Positions 10,171 through 24,796 of a stretch of DNA of 64,000 nucleotides are shown here, in pieces. The notes under the pieces are model-generated. The model ran no database searches and was not told where the DNA came from. It saw only the letters and a program-made list of their open reading frames with translations. The number at the start of each line of letters is the position of its first letter. Position 1 is the first letter of the stretch. Source of the DNA: Siphlonurus alternatus (taxonomy: Eukaryota; Arthropoda; Insecta; Ephemeroptera; Siphlonuridae); assembly GCA_949825025.1 (NCBI GenBank), contig OX463782.1, positions 27,382,759-27,446,758 on the forward strand. The letters run 5' to 3'. Position numbers and translations under genes: made by a program.

Positions 10171-10944
10171 AATTGTTTACAAAATACAATGTACACAATT
10201 TTTTTAATATAACTTGAAGATAGTACAGGATTTAATCACGTTTCTGTTTTGACAATTCAGCTTATGCATGTCTCGAGTTGAGATATTGCCATCTCCTATA
10301 CATGTCGTCTCCTTGCAGCTCCAGGCTAGAAAGTTGAGGTATATATTATGTAGAACGGGGGGTTGTGCGAGCAGGCTTGTGAGCAAACGTCACGAATCAC
10401 GAATGTACGTGACAGATACGTCTCGGTGAAAACCGTTCAAGTCACAGATTTTGGCAATATCTTTACTACGTCCACTATATGTGTGCGTAAAATTCAACGA
10501 ATATATTATGGAAATGGAAATGTATTTTTAGATGGAAAAATATATATGTTCAAATTGTAGGGTAATATACATATTGATGGAAAATGTAGAAACTGATCAA
10601 GATGTTGATAATTTATTTTTTAAAAATAAACATTCAGTTGATTCATTGAGTTGATGAGTAGCACAGTAGCTTTTTCTGTTTGCTAATAATTCATTTTAAC
10701 CATTAACAAAAAAATATTGAAACAGGTGTTTAGTAATTAAATATCACACTGAAGTAGCAATAATATATTCAAACATCATCATTTAGAATTATAGAACATA
10801 AAATAGCATAAAACATTATTTTTCTATAGAACGTAAGATGATACAAGATAAAAAAGCAACAATTTCTTTTTCTGTTTCATTTTCTTTTCTAATCCATCAT
10901 CCTTTTTAGAAAAAATTGTCAGGTTAAAAAAAGTAGCGTTTTAT
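10171..10944. other. Spacer, no gene seen
   Basis: AT-rich, with a somewhat GC-richer part at 10230-10460 that has no splice-site pair or domain. Two short opposed frames there (60 and 65 codons) are not convincing. Confidence 0.4.
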
Positions 10945-11105
10945 GACAGTAATTCCAACCACACGACTGTCACACCCCTAAGAGTTCAATGACTCCCTGC
11001 TCAGAGCAAACGTCTTCTCTCCCCTCACTGCCTGCATGGCCGGTGAGCAAACAACATCAGCATTTCATGGGCAAATTCTCCCCACAGTGAAAGAATAAAA
11101 CAGTG
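10945..11105. promoter_or_regulatory. GC-rich island, possible cis-regulatory element
   Basis: About 160 bases of clearly higher G+C than the flanks (for example CTGCATGGCCGGTGAGC near 11031). No sustained frame. Function is inferred only from composition. Confidence 0.18.
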
Positions 11106-11529
11106 CATACACTGAGAAATGAACTTTCCTCTTTCACTTATCTCATTCCTTGGTTTATTTTATTCTTCCCTTTGTGGTAACGTAGTAATAACTTTACTAT
11201 TTAAAATTTAAATCTTTTTATCTTCTTTTTCGTGTTACAAATTGTGATAAGAATTTAATGAAATTTTTATTTTTATTATAATTATATAGAAATGAAATCA
11301 AATATGGTCTTGAATTCTTATAGAAAATATCATTTTTCTGATTGAATATTATAAAAAAAAACAATTATTATTTTTTTTTATTGAATAAGCCAATCAAAAA
11401 AACCACAAGATTATAGATTTGATTCCAATATATATAGGTAATAGCTTTTATAAGATCCTATCAAACTATCTACTTTTTATTTTTCCCCTATAAATAAGTT
11501 TTTTTTTTACCTTTTTTTTCTGAATCAAT

Positions 11530-11950
11530 ACGCATCAAGGGGATCACAAGGAAGTAAGAAAGGCCTCTTGGGTCATTTTGATGCGTAAAAGTGACGTGAA
11601 ATCGCTCGTGGGTTGTGGGAGAGGTACGACGGTGTAAGCGAGCATTTCTCTCTCTCTCAGTTCAGGACATTTGAGCGAAAGTTTCTCTCTCTCTCTCTCT
11701 CTGGCTGTTTTGCACATAGGGCTAGGTAGATATAGAGAGCCTCTTCTTCCCTAGACTTGCTCCATATGGATGCGCCTACCGCCGGGACCACTGGCTTCTC
11801 CCCATCTATCACGACTGCTTCTGAAGATGCTGCTGCTGCTGCCAAGTAGAGGGGCTGAAAAGACGGAGGCAGCCACCCCGGAGTTCGCGACGAATGCAAT
11901 TTCCTGTACCCGGTGTGGATATCTCACAAAACGTGGACGTTAAGAGAAGA
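11530..11950. promoter_or_regulatory. GC-rich island with CT tracts, possible regulatory element or exon
   Basis: Around 420 bases of high G+C for this window, with two short CT runs (11646-11660, 11682-11702), a (GCT)n stretch near 11828-11842 and several CG dinucleotides. Opposed open frames exist because the composition is stop-poor. A 27-codon plus-strand frame is listed separately. Nothing proves transcription. Confidence 0.22.
11766..11849 (+). CDS. 27-codon small open frame in the island, unproven
   Basis: ATG GAT GCG starts a short frame encoding a Thr/Ser/Ala-rich peptide ending in five alanines and Lys before TAG. It has no hydrophobic segment and no motif. The Ala run comes from (GCT)n, and a minus-strand frame covers the same bases. 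I regard it as more likely a by-product of composition than a real small protein. Confidence 0.08.
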   Translation: MDAPTAGTTGFSPSITTASEDAAAAAK

Positions 11951-12259
11951 AATAGTGCCATAGAATCGTCAACTTGTGTATTTGTCTTACTGTATAAAGG
12001 GCTGCAGAATCGAAATAAGTGAACATTCAAAAATAGAGGGTAAAGAAGCGTGATGACAGTTCAATTAATGAGAAATTTCTCTAAATGACATTTAATTTAC
12101 TCTTTAATAAAGAAATTTGTAATAAAACAAAAAAAAATCATCTAATTTTTTAAGTTAATTATAATATTAAATTCATTATTCTGATTGCTAATTTTTTTAT
12201 ACTTCTTTGTATAATTAAATCATATTTTTAAATTGATGTCATTTTTTTTTTAATATGAT

Positions 12260-12470
12260 GAGGATACTGTCTCCGTTGGCTGTGAAATTATTCCGACGGT
12301 CTGTCAGCTGGCGTTGGCGTTCGTTATCACGCCCCCCTCCCCCCATCTTTTCTTCGTCGTGGGTCCTTCAGAACGGAAGGTGATGAGAGGATGGAGATGA
12401 ATGGCTCACAAGCTAAAGATGGATCACGTCTCCCCAATCTTGTGTGTGACGGATCCTATAACATATATGT
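12260..12470. promoter_or_regulatory. GC-rich island, possible cis-regulatory element
   Basis: GC-richer block including GTCAGCTGGCG (an E-box CAGCTG), a C-rich run CCCCCCTCCCCCC and GACGGTCTGTC. Flanks are strongly AT-rich. No open frame of note. Regulatory role is inference. Confidence 0.2.
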
Positions 12471-13168
12471 AGAAAAGTTGAATAGAAAATATATTAAATG
12501 AGACATGATTTTCTTTGATACGGAAGTAATTATTTTATTGTAAGATTTATAATTGGAACAAATTTTATTTTATTTTTTTACAATTGAGGTTGACGTAATA
12601 TTATATGGTGAAATATTATAAAAATATAAGGGAGTTTTTTATTTTATAAATTGGTATACGTTTGTGTATTTTTTGTTTGAAAATATCAGGTACAATATTT
12701 CTTTTCCTTGAAATTTTTTACAAGTAAATTCCATTATGAAAAAAATAAATAATAATAATAAGTTCAATAAACCTCTGAAGTCTATATCAAATTATAATAA
12801 GTAGAAATCAACAAAAGTATCATGTTACTGATATTGAATGCATAATAATTATTAAAAAAAAATGTAAAAAAATACTTATTGCTTTAGAAACTCGATACTA
12901 CCCTTTCTTATGATATATAAAAATACATTAAAAGCAAAATAAATAAATAAATTATTCAAACCAATTATTTATTAATTTCCAACAATACAAAGCAGAAAAT
13001 CACAACTTTTAATTCAATTAATTGATGATTACAAAATCAATCCAATCCAATCCAAATTTTATTTTAATGAATAATTCTGACATAACTTTAAAATTTCACT
13101 ATTTTATGTTTATATATTGGCGTGTATTACTTAATTTTCTATGTCTTGAATTCATACATGGCTGGCAT
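12471..13168. other. AT-rich spacer
   Basis: AT-rich, no mobile element, hairpin or coding signal supportable. A short (TCCAA)-type run occurs near 13040-13055. Confidence 0.5.
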
Positions 13169-13171
13169 AAT

Positions 13172-13328
13172 GGGCGCGATTCACGAAGCAGTTAGCCAGG
13201 TTTCTAAAACCGTTTAGTTTAACCACGTTTAACTATACCTGTTTTACGTGTTAAACCATCTAGTTAAACGTGGTTAAGTTAAACTTGGTTTATAGAAACC
13301 TGGGATAACTGCTTCGTGAATCGCGCCC
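13172..13328. mobile_element. Foldback MITE, GGGCGCG family (copy 1)
   Basis: The terminal inverted repeats GGGCGCGATTCACGAAGCAG and CTGCTTCGTGAATCGCGCCC continue inward almost to the centre, so the whole 157 bases fold into one hairpin. A 3-base duplication AAT flanks it (13169-13171 and 13329-13331). Short size, foldback form and 3-bp duplication suggest a non-autonomous PIF/Harbinger-like element, although AAT is not the canonical TWA target. Confidence 0.8.
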
Positions 13329-13468
13329 AATATCTTTAGTGTAAAAAATTAATACAATAATACGTTGATCGAATTTGCAAGTAACTTAGCTAGTACTTCT
13401 GTATCCCTCAATTCTGTATGTCTGCTGCAATGCTAGATCAAACTTCGCACGGGGGAAATAAGCAGAGT

Positions 13469-13469
<1 letters not shown>

Positions 13470-13522
<53 letters not shown>

Positions 13523-13525
13523 CCT
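13470..13525. repeat. (CT)n microsatellite
   Basis: A near-perfect CT run of about 46 bases with an imperfect TTTCTCTCCCTC end, inside a slightly GC-richer stretch (13380-13570). Confidence 0.9.
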
Positions 13526-13570
13526 CATTGCAACTTGAAGTGGTGTGCCAACCATCCAGCCAGGCAAAAA

Positions 13571-14737
13571 CTACCAGAAAATTGGATTCAGTGAGGAATA
13601 AAACTTGATACCTCTTTTTTTTAAGTAAAAAAAAAAAAAAAATAAAAAATAAAAAAATGGATGTATAAGATACAATTTATAAAGTTTAAATGGTATGAAG
13701 AAGGTTTTTTTTTTCCCCTCTCTTCTTTTTTTTTATGAAGAATATCCTTTTTTCTGTTTTGAGGAGTGAAAGAGTGGTATATATATTTAGAAATGAAAGA
13801 AAGTTCACGAGAAAGTTCTTTTGAATATTCTCCTACCGAAATTTACTCTAAGATGGTATACAGTATCCTATGTATAAAGCAAGTAAACATAATATACAAC
13901 TGTAGGCGTTGGAAGTAAGTAGGAGCAAGCAAGTAAGGTGAAATGAGAAGATCCAATCACAGAGTTAATTAAGACTCACAAATGTTGAGTGGAGAAGGAA
14001 GAAGCATCATTCACCAGCCAACCTTTATATAAGCATACTCTTTCATTGTGTAAGGTAATATAACCAACCTGATGTAAAATTATATTTCATGTAGAATTTC
14101 TTGAAATTATTTTATCTTAATAAATTATTATTACATTATTTTTAATTAACTTTAGTTTTATACAATGACAATGGATTTTTTTTATTTTAATCATTGAATT
14201 AACATTTGAAACTAAATTTAAACTTGTTAAAACTTGAACTTTATAAAATATAATTAACAAATTTTTTTTTCTAGTCCCATCGATTTTTTTTTATTTTAAT
14301 TATAATGCTGTTTATATTTGTATTATTCTACTGCTCAATCATCGCAGTAATTTAAAAATATATAAATGTATTATAAATTTTTTTGTGTATTTGCATGGGT
14401 TTCACTGATTTATTTTTATGTGTTCTATATAATAAAACAGTTAAAAGAAGAATTATTATACTAGGAATGCCGCTTTCTTTCATATACTATATATATTATA
14501 GTAACTTTTTCATTCAGCCCCCTTAATATTTCCCTCATTCAAAGTGAGGGTTGTCGGGAACCAAATAAGGGCTCTGGACTTCTCTGGTCGTGGTTCAACC
14601 TAGCACAAATAACACTCCTTGATATGGAAAATTAAGTACAAAAAATGCCCTGAACTTCGTATTAAAAAAGAAAACTTTTTACTACATATTTGGATACATG
14701 TCAAGTTATGCAATATCTATTTCTCAAAGATTTTTTT
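13571..14737. other. AT-rich spacer
   Basis: AT-rich, with poly-A/poly-T stretches around 13630-13740 and no supportable gene or mobile element. Confidence 0.5.
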
Positions 14738-14890
14738 TAACTCTTTAACACCCTCAAAATCAGGATAAAAGACGCTGTGACGTCATAGTCTTGCAACGAC
14801 CTTCCTTATACTTACGTGTAATTAAATATATTCATGAATATGATCTCTCAGCGTTTTGCAACACGATTTCAAGGGTGTTAGAGGGTTCAA
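14738..14890. mobile_element. Foldback element with AACACCCTC arms
   Basis: The left arm CTTTAACACCCTCAAAATC (14744-14761) pairs with GATTTCAAGGGTGTTAGAGG (14866-14885). An inner pair AGACGCTG/CAGCGTTTTGC lies between. Related single arms occur at 19325-19370 and 58505-58555, so this is a dispersed family. Target duplications are not clear. Confidence 0.5.
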
Positions 14891-15418
14891 AAAAATATTA
14901 ACAAATACTGACACTATAACTTGAGATCTTCTATCTAAATTTGCAATAAAAAAAGTCATGAAAGTTGTCCTTTGTGAAAAAACGACAGTTGAAGGAGGAA
15001 TTGTAATGAAAACTGATAACCTACATTCACAACAAGTTCACATTTAACTTGGTTTCGTCGTGTTTGTATAACGTCTTCAGTCATTTGTGCATTGTTTATA
15101 ACGAAGAACTTCACTGGCCGAGCCGAGCCGAAGAACACCCGAACTTTTCTGACGAAAACCAAGTTACATATGAACCTTAGTATAAGTAATGTGAACCATG
15201 CCTGATCTACTTACCATGAGTTTATAGTTGACTAGCATTTGTTTAACATTAGTTCTGTTGTTTAACATTTGAAAACTGATAGTGAGCCTCAAACAACACA
15301 TTACCCCTGCTGTGTATGTAACCCGCTTCATTGATTTGCCTAACAAGTTGCCTAACCTCCAGGTGACATGTTCTTGACTGATAAAAACAAAGTGTGAAAG
15401 TAACATATTTATGTAGAA

Positions 15419-15552
15419 TGATGTACACTCGTCGCCTTGGAAAATTGTCTTCTTGCAGCCTTGTTAAGCACCATGCCCTGTGTTATTCTTACTGGGCATA
15501 GTGATTAACAAGGCTGCAAGGGGAAATTTTCTAAGGCGACAAGTGTACATCA
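15419..15552. repeat. 134 bp hairpin with a ~60 bp stem
   Basis: TGATGTACACTCGTCGCC (15419) to ATGCCC (15478) pairs with GGGCAT (15494) to GACAAGTGTACATCA (15552). There are only a few mismatches and a loop of about 15 bases. It is most simply a small foldback MITE. A transcribed small-RNA precursor is possible, but the stem is longer than a typical microRNA precursor. Confidence 0.7.
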
Positions 15553-15589
15553 TATCTCAGGGTGTAGATTATTGTCATCTTTTGTGACA

Positions 15590-15780
15590 GCTGACAGATG
15601 AAGAGTTGATCATTCAAGACTGAGGGGAGCGTTGACCGTCCCCCCCCCTCTTATTCTTCCAGATCAGCGAGAGATGCGAAGCAATCAAACTGCAGAGCAA
15701 ACATCGGAGGCTGCAGCGGAAGGGGAGAAGTCACTCTTCGCTTCATCTCGAAACTTGCTCCTACTCATAGAAAACAGGAA
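15590..15780. promoter_or_regulatory. GC-rich island with acceptor-like site
   Basis: GC-richer block with a C9 run, then a pyrimidine-rich tract ending CTTCCAG at about 15662, which would be a strong splice acceptor on the plus strand. A 41-codon frame (15674-15799) follows but ends in a poly-Lys A run, and no donor of quality is seen. Exon or regulatory element cannot be decided. Confidence 0.2.
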
Positions 15781-15799
15781 AGAAGAAAAAAAAAAGTAG

Positions 15800-18700
15800 T
15801 CTTCAATTTTTACTACTGTATTTTTTTTTTCTTAAAAAAATTCCGGAAACTAATGGGAGCTTATTTTGTTATTGATTTGACCGAACATGAACTACTACAC
15901 CAATCAAAAATCTACTACTGCTTCAACAACAAAAAAAAATTTATTTAGTATTGATCAAATCATTTTATTTCTGTTATTTTTATTGTTAGTTTAGAGCGTA
16001 ATAACAAAGTGACTTCATTATTGTTTTATTGGATTTTTTATTTTCTTTCAGTATATTTTAATAATAACCAATATAACGTCATTCTAAACTTTAAATTGTC
16101 TGTACATTTCATTACAGTCAACCATGAATATAAATTACATGCGTATAAATTCATTATTATTATTTTACGATGAAGTAAATTTATTGATTACAAAATAATT
16201 TGTGTAGATTTCTATTATTGTTACTTGTTTTTTTACAAATTCTATAGAAAAGCTCTTCTCAATACTTTTCAAAAGTATTATAATTTAATATATATATTGA
16301 ATTATATATTTAAATATATTTTCAATTCAAAATATGACTCTTGAATATCTATTTATATAAGATGTATTTCAAAATAATAAACATATCATCTGATACGGTA
16401 TAATAATTATAGACAATAAAAAAAATATGCTGAAAGGACATTGCCTAACATTTTGCTTTGAGTTTGAGACACTAATAAAAATAATCACAACATGATTTAA
16501 AAATTAACACCCTCAATTGGTTAGATGAAGTGAAACTTTAAGCAAAGTTTAAGTTTTTTTAATTTAATAGAAACTCAACAAATTTAATCAAACTTAATGC
16601 AGACTTAAAATTAAGTTGCAACAACGTGTCATTTTTTTTTATATACTGTATGTATGAAAAGATCAGCCAAGTTTATAATCAAATAATTTATTAAGCAGAT
16701 CCTTTCAGCATAATGTAAATAATAATAATAATATAGAGAGTTCTATGCAGCAGTTAGTAAATGTTATCAATATACATTGTGTTAGAAGGGTGATTTTTTC
16801 AAAAATATTATTTATGTTATACATTGTGTTTAAAAGTTTAAAAGCAAAGAGAAAGTTTTTAATTAATTTTATTGCTTTACACAAAATATTTTAAAAAAAA
16901 AGCAGTAAACCTAAAAATTGGCATGAATTCACTCATACAACAAAACAATGTCATAATGTTATACTGCAACATTAAAAATAACAGCTAGTGCTATAAAATT
17001 TTGGTATGTTTAATTGTAATGTGTATTTATAAGCAATGAAGAATGAGCCTCGTATATAAGGGGTGAATGGTTATTATATTGTGTCATTTCTAGTTAGCCG
17101 TATCAAAACTTTCACAAATTTCGCTTTTCTGTTTTAACCCTCGTATAAATATAATATGAAATCCTACGCACGTTCGTTTTATTATTTCACCTCGCCCACT
17201 TTCTTTGGTGCTGCGTGCTTTGTTATTTGTTAATGTCTAAAAGTAGACCCAAATATCGTCGAGGTCCATATAGAGAATGTACAGTCTCTCGAGAGTCTAT
17301 ACCTGCCATTATTGTTCATTATTAAAACAATAACTAAGCTCTCAGAAATTAAATATATATATAGAAAATAGAAAAATGTAGCAAATAATAAGGTGATATC
17401 TGTAAATGGCAAGTATCATTTTTCAAAACGTTTTACACAGAACTACCTAAACCTCTTATAAAAAAATATATAAGAAAAAAATATAGAGGATAAAAAATTC
17501 TTTCTCGCAAGTTACTCAAACTGTGAAAAAGAAAAATGAAGAAAATGATACTTTTGATTGCATCGTTTCTTTAAGCATCATTTTTCATTTCAGCATGTAC
17601 GAACTCACGCACATATAGAGAGAAAATATTTTTTTTATTAATATTATCTAAGCTTCCTTGATATGTCAAAATTTTCATTATAAAAAAAAAAAAAAAATGG
17701 TTTGATAAGACAAAGAAATTTTTACGAAATTAATGTTAAATGTCTATTTATTTTATTAAATGTCAAAAAGTTTCATATTTTTTAAGAAAATAAGTTATAT
17801 AAAAAAAACTCTTGTTTATTCTTTATGTTTGTGCAATTGACAGTTCTTATACATTGAAAACTTATTTAAAAGGAATTCAATAAACTTATTTTTCACTACT
17901 TATATTTTATATTATAGAAATTTAAATTTGTTTTTCAGATTCGAGGCAAGTATAAAACAACCACAAAGAAACAAATTGATCCTCTATGGTATCTATAATA
18001 TTTTGTGAGAAAAAATTACATGAAAAAATAAAAAAATTCATATACGTACCTTTAAAAAAACATCAAAATAAAGCAAACAGCAAAGATAAATTTGCTCTTA
18101 AATTATTTGGGAAAATGATGAAAAACGATTTTTGTTTAAAAATGTTTATAATTCTGATATTTTATAGGACAATATTTATCTAGCTAAATTTACTCTTCAT
18201 TTTACCAAAAATATGAAAAGATAATGTAAATATTTTTACCTTTCCTATGTTTTGAGCCCATTTTATTTTATTGTCATTTTTGTTTCATTTTATTTTCATA
18301 ATTTATACAATTTGAGTCAAATTATATTTAAAAAAAGTTCAATTTTTGGTCGTATATATTTTTTATTTAAACAACAATATTTTTTACATTAAAAAATCTC
18401 ATATCTTTGTCATGTATTTCATGTCATGACATGTAATACAGACATAATTATACATTTTTTACCTTTTTTTTTAATAAATATGTAAATGAAATATGTATTT
18501 GAAACAGCCTTTACGATTTAGATATATATTTTTTACGTCAATTAATACTTTGTATTTTTTTTATTATATTATTATATAACAACAAAAGAGAATTTTTCGA
18601 TAAAATCATTTGAATTTATCGAGCGTTTTAAGTCCTGTTAAAAAGAAAAGAAAATAATTAAGCCCTTTATTCAAACATGTATGTAGATCAAACGAAGTGT

Positions 18701-21700
18701 TAGGAATTATTTTGTTGAATTTTTATACAACTTTCCTTTCTTTTCCTTGCCCTTCTCTTTTTTTTTTTTTTTTTTGTCCTGTATGTATAAAATTTGAGAG
18801 TAGAGAATAGTTTGATGGTTCTTTGCTACTGAAAAGTACTTTGAGAAACAAAAGGCTCAGAGGAGAAATATCATCACGTTTCGAAATGTGTGAAAATTTG
18901 TTTCGAAGGTGTTTAACTGCTCCCCGTTCGACCATGGCTATCACATAGGTAGATCCGATACACGTAAAAGCAGCTTTGAGCCACTATAACTTCAAACGGA
19001 AGACTTTTTATTCTATACTACGCAGAAAAAATATAAGTACAATATATATATTTTTTTTAAAGTTACAAGAACCCAATTTGTTTTTTAAAAAGAGTGTTTT
19101 TCTTTTTTCTGCATATTTTCTTTTTTGAATTTTTGTTGTTAAACATGATTTTTGTCACAACAAAATTTATAATTATATATTTTTAATATTTTTAGTATTC
19201 AATTACAATAAATATTTTATCTAAAATTAATAATATAAAAAAATAGTCACAGTTTATTGCTTTGTAACGTTATAGCAATTTCTAGAAAAATGTAGATTTT
19301 TTTAAGTATTATTTTATTAACTGACACCACAGCGTCTTTTTCTCCTTGATTTGGAGAGTGTTAGAGGGTTAGAAAAAAAAAATGAAAAAAATAACAAAAT
19401 CATTCAAGGTCTTCTATATGAATATCAAATAAAAAAATATGCATGTTTCCATTTTATTAGTAGAATATAGAACTGTATGTAAATTCAATCAAATTGCAAT
19501 CATGAAATATTAATAATTATTATCAAAATACTATACAATTTTATTTAAATTATTAACACTGTCAATAATTAATTTAATTAAATAGTACTAGCATTTAATT
19601 GAATTACTCTTACATTTTTTACTATTATTTTCTGCTAAATTCGAAGTTATTTGATATTTGAAAGTTATAAGAGATAGCAATGTAAATATATTACCTCAAA
19701 ATGAGAAATTTGATTGGTGTTTATTTTATATACATTAAATATCTTTTGATAAACATAATATTTTAAATTAGTCATGATATCATTTGAAGTGAACATTTTG
19801 TACCAGAGTTTCGTATTTATCATTATTTTTTATGTAAACTATTTATTGATCTTCTTGTGTGTTTCGTAAAGCTAGACATGTTTTTGTTGCTCAGCCTGGC
19901 AGGTAACTTGCTGGGTTATTGTTGGGTGTGAGGGGATACGCTCCATGCTTCTTGAGAGGCAATCTTATAAGGAAATGGTACCTCGTATATCGTTAGTATA
20001 CAGTCAAATTGAATTTATAATCCCTACGATAGTATCTGTTAGTTTGAAGTTTGTGGCTATTATGTTTATAATTCAGTTTTGAAAAATTACAGAAGGTTTT
20101 GATCAAGAAGTGTGTAAATTTGCAGCACTGAAATACGAATAAATAGACTAGAAACCCTACACTTCCTGCTACTTTCAGAGAGAATGTTATACAAATTTGA
20201 CAACACATAATATTGAGAGAAACATGTTTGTTAAAATGTCGAATTCAATAAAATTTGACACGTTTTTGGAGATTGAAAAGGATATAACCAGTTTTCCACT
20301 AATCATGGTTAGTGCTAACCAAACTCATTAAAATTAATCTCAGTTAGAATAAAGCCTTCATTTTCATCCCCATGCATAGCACCTGATATTTTTATGTGCA
20401 TTCCTTTCAGATAAAAAATGCCTATTCCGGGGTCAACATTACCGCGGGATTGGACATTTTTTTTTCGAATGGAGAATAGAGAATATTATCAGAAATATCT
20501 GTTAGTGACTAATTAATGGATTATAATTAATATTTCATATTTATAAGCTATACAATACAGTAATCTTAATTTTAATGATTTTGATTTTTGGTCTTATTTT
20601 ATGGTACTTACGATAATGAATCAAAACCAACTTTAATTTAAACTACACATATTAGTGACATGTTATATAATTTACCAAAAGAACAATAATATTCTAACAA
20701 TTAACCGCACATCACTTTCAACCTCCGTCAAATTATGAATGAAAAAAAAAAAAAAAAAAAAAAACTCAGAAATAAAGCAATACTGGTAGTCACTTTTTTT
20801 TTGTCTCTATAAATGTATATAGAATACAAATGTGAACATCACGATTCCTCAATTTTAAATGGCATAAATTAGTTGATGTGAATAAAAAACACGATACGCT
20901 TTTGCTACATTGAATTGCCATCATTTTAAAATAAAATGGAACTACATTTTTATATGAAAAAAAAATGAACTATAAAAAAGTCAACAAGCGAGAAAAAGTA
21001 CAGGAAAAAAATATATCAAATAAAACATGAAACAGTAAAAATATATTTTTCTGCTTCCTTCTATATAGTAGAATAAATTTAATGTATTTTTTTTTCAGCT
21101 GAAAAGAATCTCATTTCAAATACAATATAATATGATACTGTTAATGTAAATCCTATATATTGCATTTAAAATTACATGCAAAGCAGCAGTAATATTATTT
21201 GTCAAATGTTATATTGTTCTGTTGCTTTTTTATTATTATTTTATATATATATACAGTTGTATTGATTTATTAATCAAATTATAACTTATATATATTTATG
21301 ACAAATCGTCATAAAATCATTGTTCAAACAAACAAGATTATTTTGCATAATGACTTCATATTTTTTCAATCGATTGCTATATCAACAAGATGAGTTTATA
21401 TAATGTATACTGTACACAATTTTTTTATTATAATATAAATTGTAATTTTCTAATTACCTTTACAAATGTATTTTATGTTGATAATTAAAATATAGACATT
21501 ACTTCTGGAAGCTACAATTAAAAAAACAAAAATGTATTCCCAAACAAAGCTTGTTATCTTTTTTTTAATAAAAATAAACATGAAAATTTGTATATTATAA
21601 GAAAAATGTTTTCGTACTTTTAGGATGAGTTACATTGAATTGTTACTCGAAATGGTCTGTATCTAAATCACCAACTAAACTAACATAATTCAGACATTAA

Positions 21701-22549
21701 ACTACGGTTAGTGAAAACAATGGTTTATCTCCTATTAGTGAATTCCCAAATTTTTAAATAAAAAACTAAAAGTAAAAGAAGATATAACTTTAAAAACCTT
21801 TTGAAAATTATTTCAGAATCAGACTTATATTATGATCTGGTTTATTAAATTTATTAATTTATTTTTTTTTTTATTACAATTTTGAATTTTTACTCTTATA
21901 CAAATTTAATTATCATGATGATTAGAAAATTTTATGAAACGTAATATTTTAAAAATTCCTTACATGTTCGTACATCATTGTAACATTAATAGAATCTCCA
22001 TAATATGTTGTTGTATGGTGTTTTTTTTTTTTATTTATTGTTCAAGCTTATTTTTAATTAATATTTTTAATCGCGAATACACACAGATGAGAAAAAGACT
22101 GATGTATATAAAATTGCATTTTTTCTGGATTGTTTTACAGCCATAAAATAGCTAGTGTAATTATTAGGTCAATGAAATTTTACAATGTTTTTGTTCCATT
22201 GAGTTATTTTTCCCCATTCTTTCTTCTATAATCACATTTCATGCAATGAGCACTATATATTATATATTTTGTTTTTTACTCTTTTGTAATATATATGGAA
22301 GTAAATGTAATTATAATCCTATGATTAATTTCATGATCATCATATCATACGATGGTTTTAAAAATAAAACAACAACACATTCTCCAGCATTTTATATTTT
22401 TCTAATCTTTTTATGTGTTTTATACCAAGCAAAATGTTTGATTTTTTTTTTTTTACCTTTGAAAAAAGTGTGTGTAAGAAGGATTCATCCACAAATTAGA
22501 ACAAATTTATTGAGTAAGTAATAAAAATTGGTACATTTTTGTCATAGTA
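15800..22549. other. Long AT-rich stretch with almost no structure
   Basis: Nearly 7 kb of AT-rich sequence. I see a single-arm relative of the 14738 foldback (19316-19372), a 22-base A run (about 20742-20763), a slightly GC-richer spot near 19895-19960 and short AT microsatellites. No open frame above 75 codons has normal amino-acid composition. Nothing else is supportable. Confidence 0.45.
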
Positions 22550-22734
22550 CAGTCAAATTTATATTATATTTCTATCGGAAGAAGTCGAAAGTGAATGAAC
22601 TTCCTGTTTATATTAGAGTTTTTAAATATTAACAAGTCAGTACTTATTGGAAAACTGCCTGCAAAATTTTAAGTACAAATATAAACCACTCACTTCCGGC
22701 TTCTTCCGGAGGAAATATAAAATTAATTTTACTG
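22550..22734. mobile_element. Mariner-like MITE (TA target, CAGT ends), copy 1
   Basis: The ends CAGTCAAATTTATATTATAT and its inverse (ending TTTTACTG) are flanked by TA on both sides (22548-22549 and 22735-22736). The inverted arms extend about 50 bases and include ATCGGAAGAAGTCG paired with GGCTTCTTCCGG. TA duplication with CAGT termini is typical of non-autonomous Tc1/mariner elements. Confidence 0.7.
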
Positions 22735-22794
22735 TATTATATAAAGTAAATAAGGTTATGACCAAGTTATGAGGCAATAAATAGAGGTAGAGTT

Positions 22795-22910
22795 TCTGCT
22801 GGTATGGACGTCATCAATCATCCTCACCACGCCAAGCGTTGCAGACACGGCGAGCCTGCAGCAAGCAATCCAGCAGCAGCAGCAGCAGCAGCAGTCACTG
22901 CAAAGTAACA
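22795..22910. promoter_or_regulatory. GC-rich island with (CAG)8
   Basis: A short GC-rich block with GGACGTCATCAATC (CRE-like core), CACGGCGAGCC and eight CAG units (22871-22894). Frames through it are short and stop before the AT-rich flanks, so coding use is unlikely here. Regulatory role is inference. Confidence 0.22.
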
Positions 22911-23974
<1,064 letters not shown>

Positions 23975-24476
23975 TATTGGATTTGAAATTACAAAAAGAA
24001 TAAAACAAAATTACAATTTTTTTAGACATTTTTATTTGACACCAAATTTCATCATTTTAACAAAATTGCTTTTTTTTTCTTTTACATCCTGTCAAATTTC
24101 AAAGAAACAAAAATGATGTAACAAATATTTTTCTTTTAGCACACAACGTCGCTTTCCTTGTGGTACGTAAGAGGTAACAACAATCATGTACTATGGCTTC
24201 TTGTCAAGCCCGAGTTCTTTGTAGACTGGAAGTGCTTTGTCACTGTAGTTAAACTGTAGTGCTGTAGTTTACAGGCACCATCGTGCAGTTAAGTCTGCTT
24301 GGAACAATGAGACGCTCATACCACAAACACTCAACTCTCAAGTTTGTGGAAAAGCCGGTTTACCAAGCATCACACAAAATGAGTCACGTGATCTCAAACA
24401 AAAACTGTTTGCTTTAATTGAGAAATTTAATTAAAATTTTCTATATATAGAAATTAATTTTAATAAATTTGTGTGC

Positions 24477-24796
24477 AATGAAGTATCGACCTCAATTTTT
24501 TTTTATTGCAGAAATGGATAGAGGGTGCAAAGTTATGCTACCCTGATTTTTTTCAGATTTTTTACAGACCGTTTAGTATTTAAAAAAAAAATGAAAATCC
24601 TTTTCGTGACTTCACGAGGCGCCGCTCCTTAAGAAAAATATAGGACTTGCCGCCTCGTGACGTCACAAAAAGAATTTCGATAATTTTTAAAAATTACTTC
24701 CCGGTCTATAAAGAATCTGAAAAAAATCAGGATAGCATAACTTTGCACCCTCTATCGATTTCTGCAATAAAAAAATTGAGGTCGATACTTCGTTGG
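24477..24796. mobile_element. Foldback MITE, CAATGGAGTATC family (copy 1)
   Basis: The left end CAATGAAGTATCGACCTCAA is matched by TTGAGGTCGATACTTCGTTG at the right. Inward, the pairs TTGCAGAAATGGATAGAGGG, GTTATGCTACCCTGA and a central GTGACKTCACGAGGCG/CGCCTCGTGACGTCAC complete an almost full-length hairpin of 320 bases. Three further copies occur in this window. There is no coding capacity. The superfamily cannot be assigned because no clear target duplication is visible. Confidence 0.85.
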
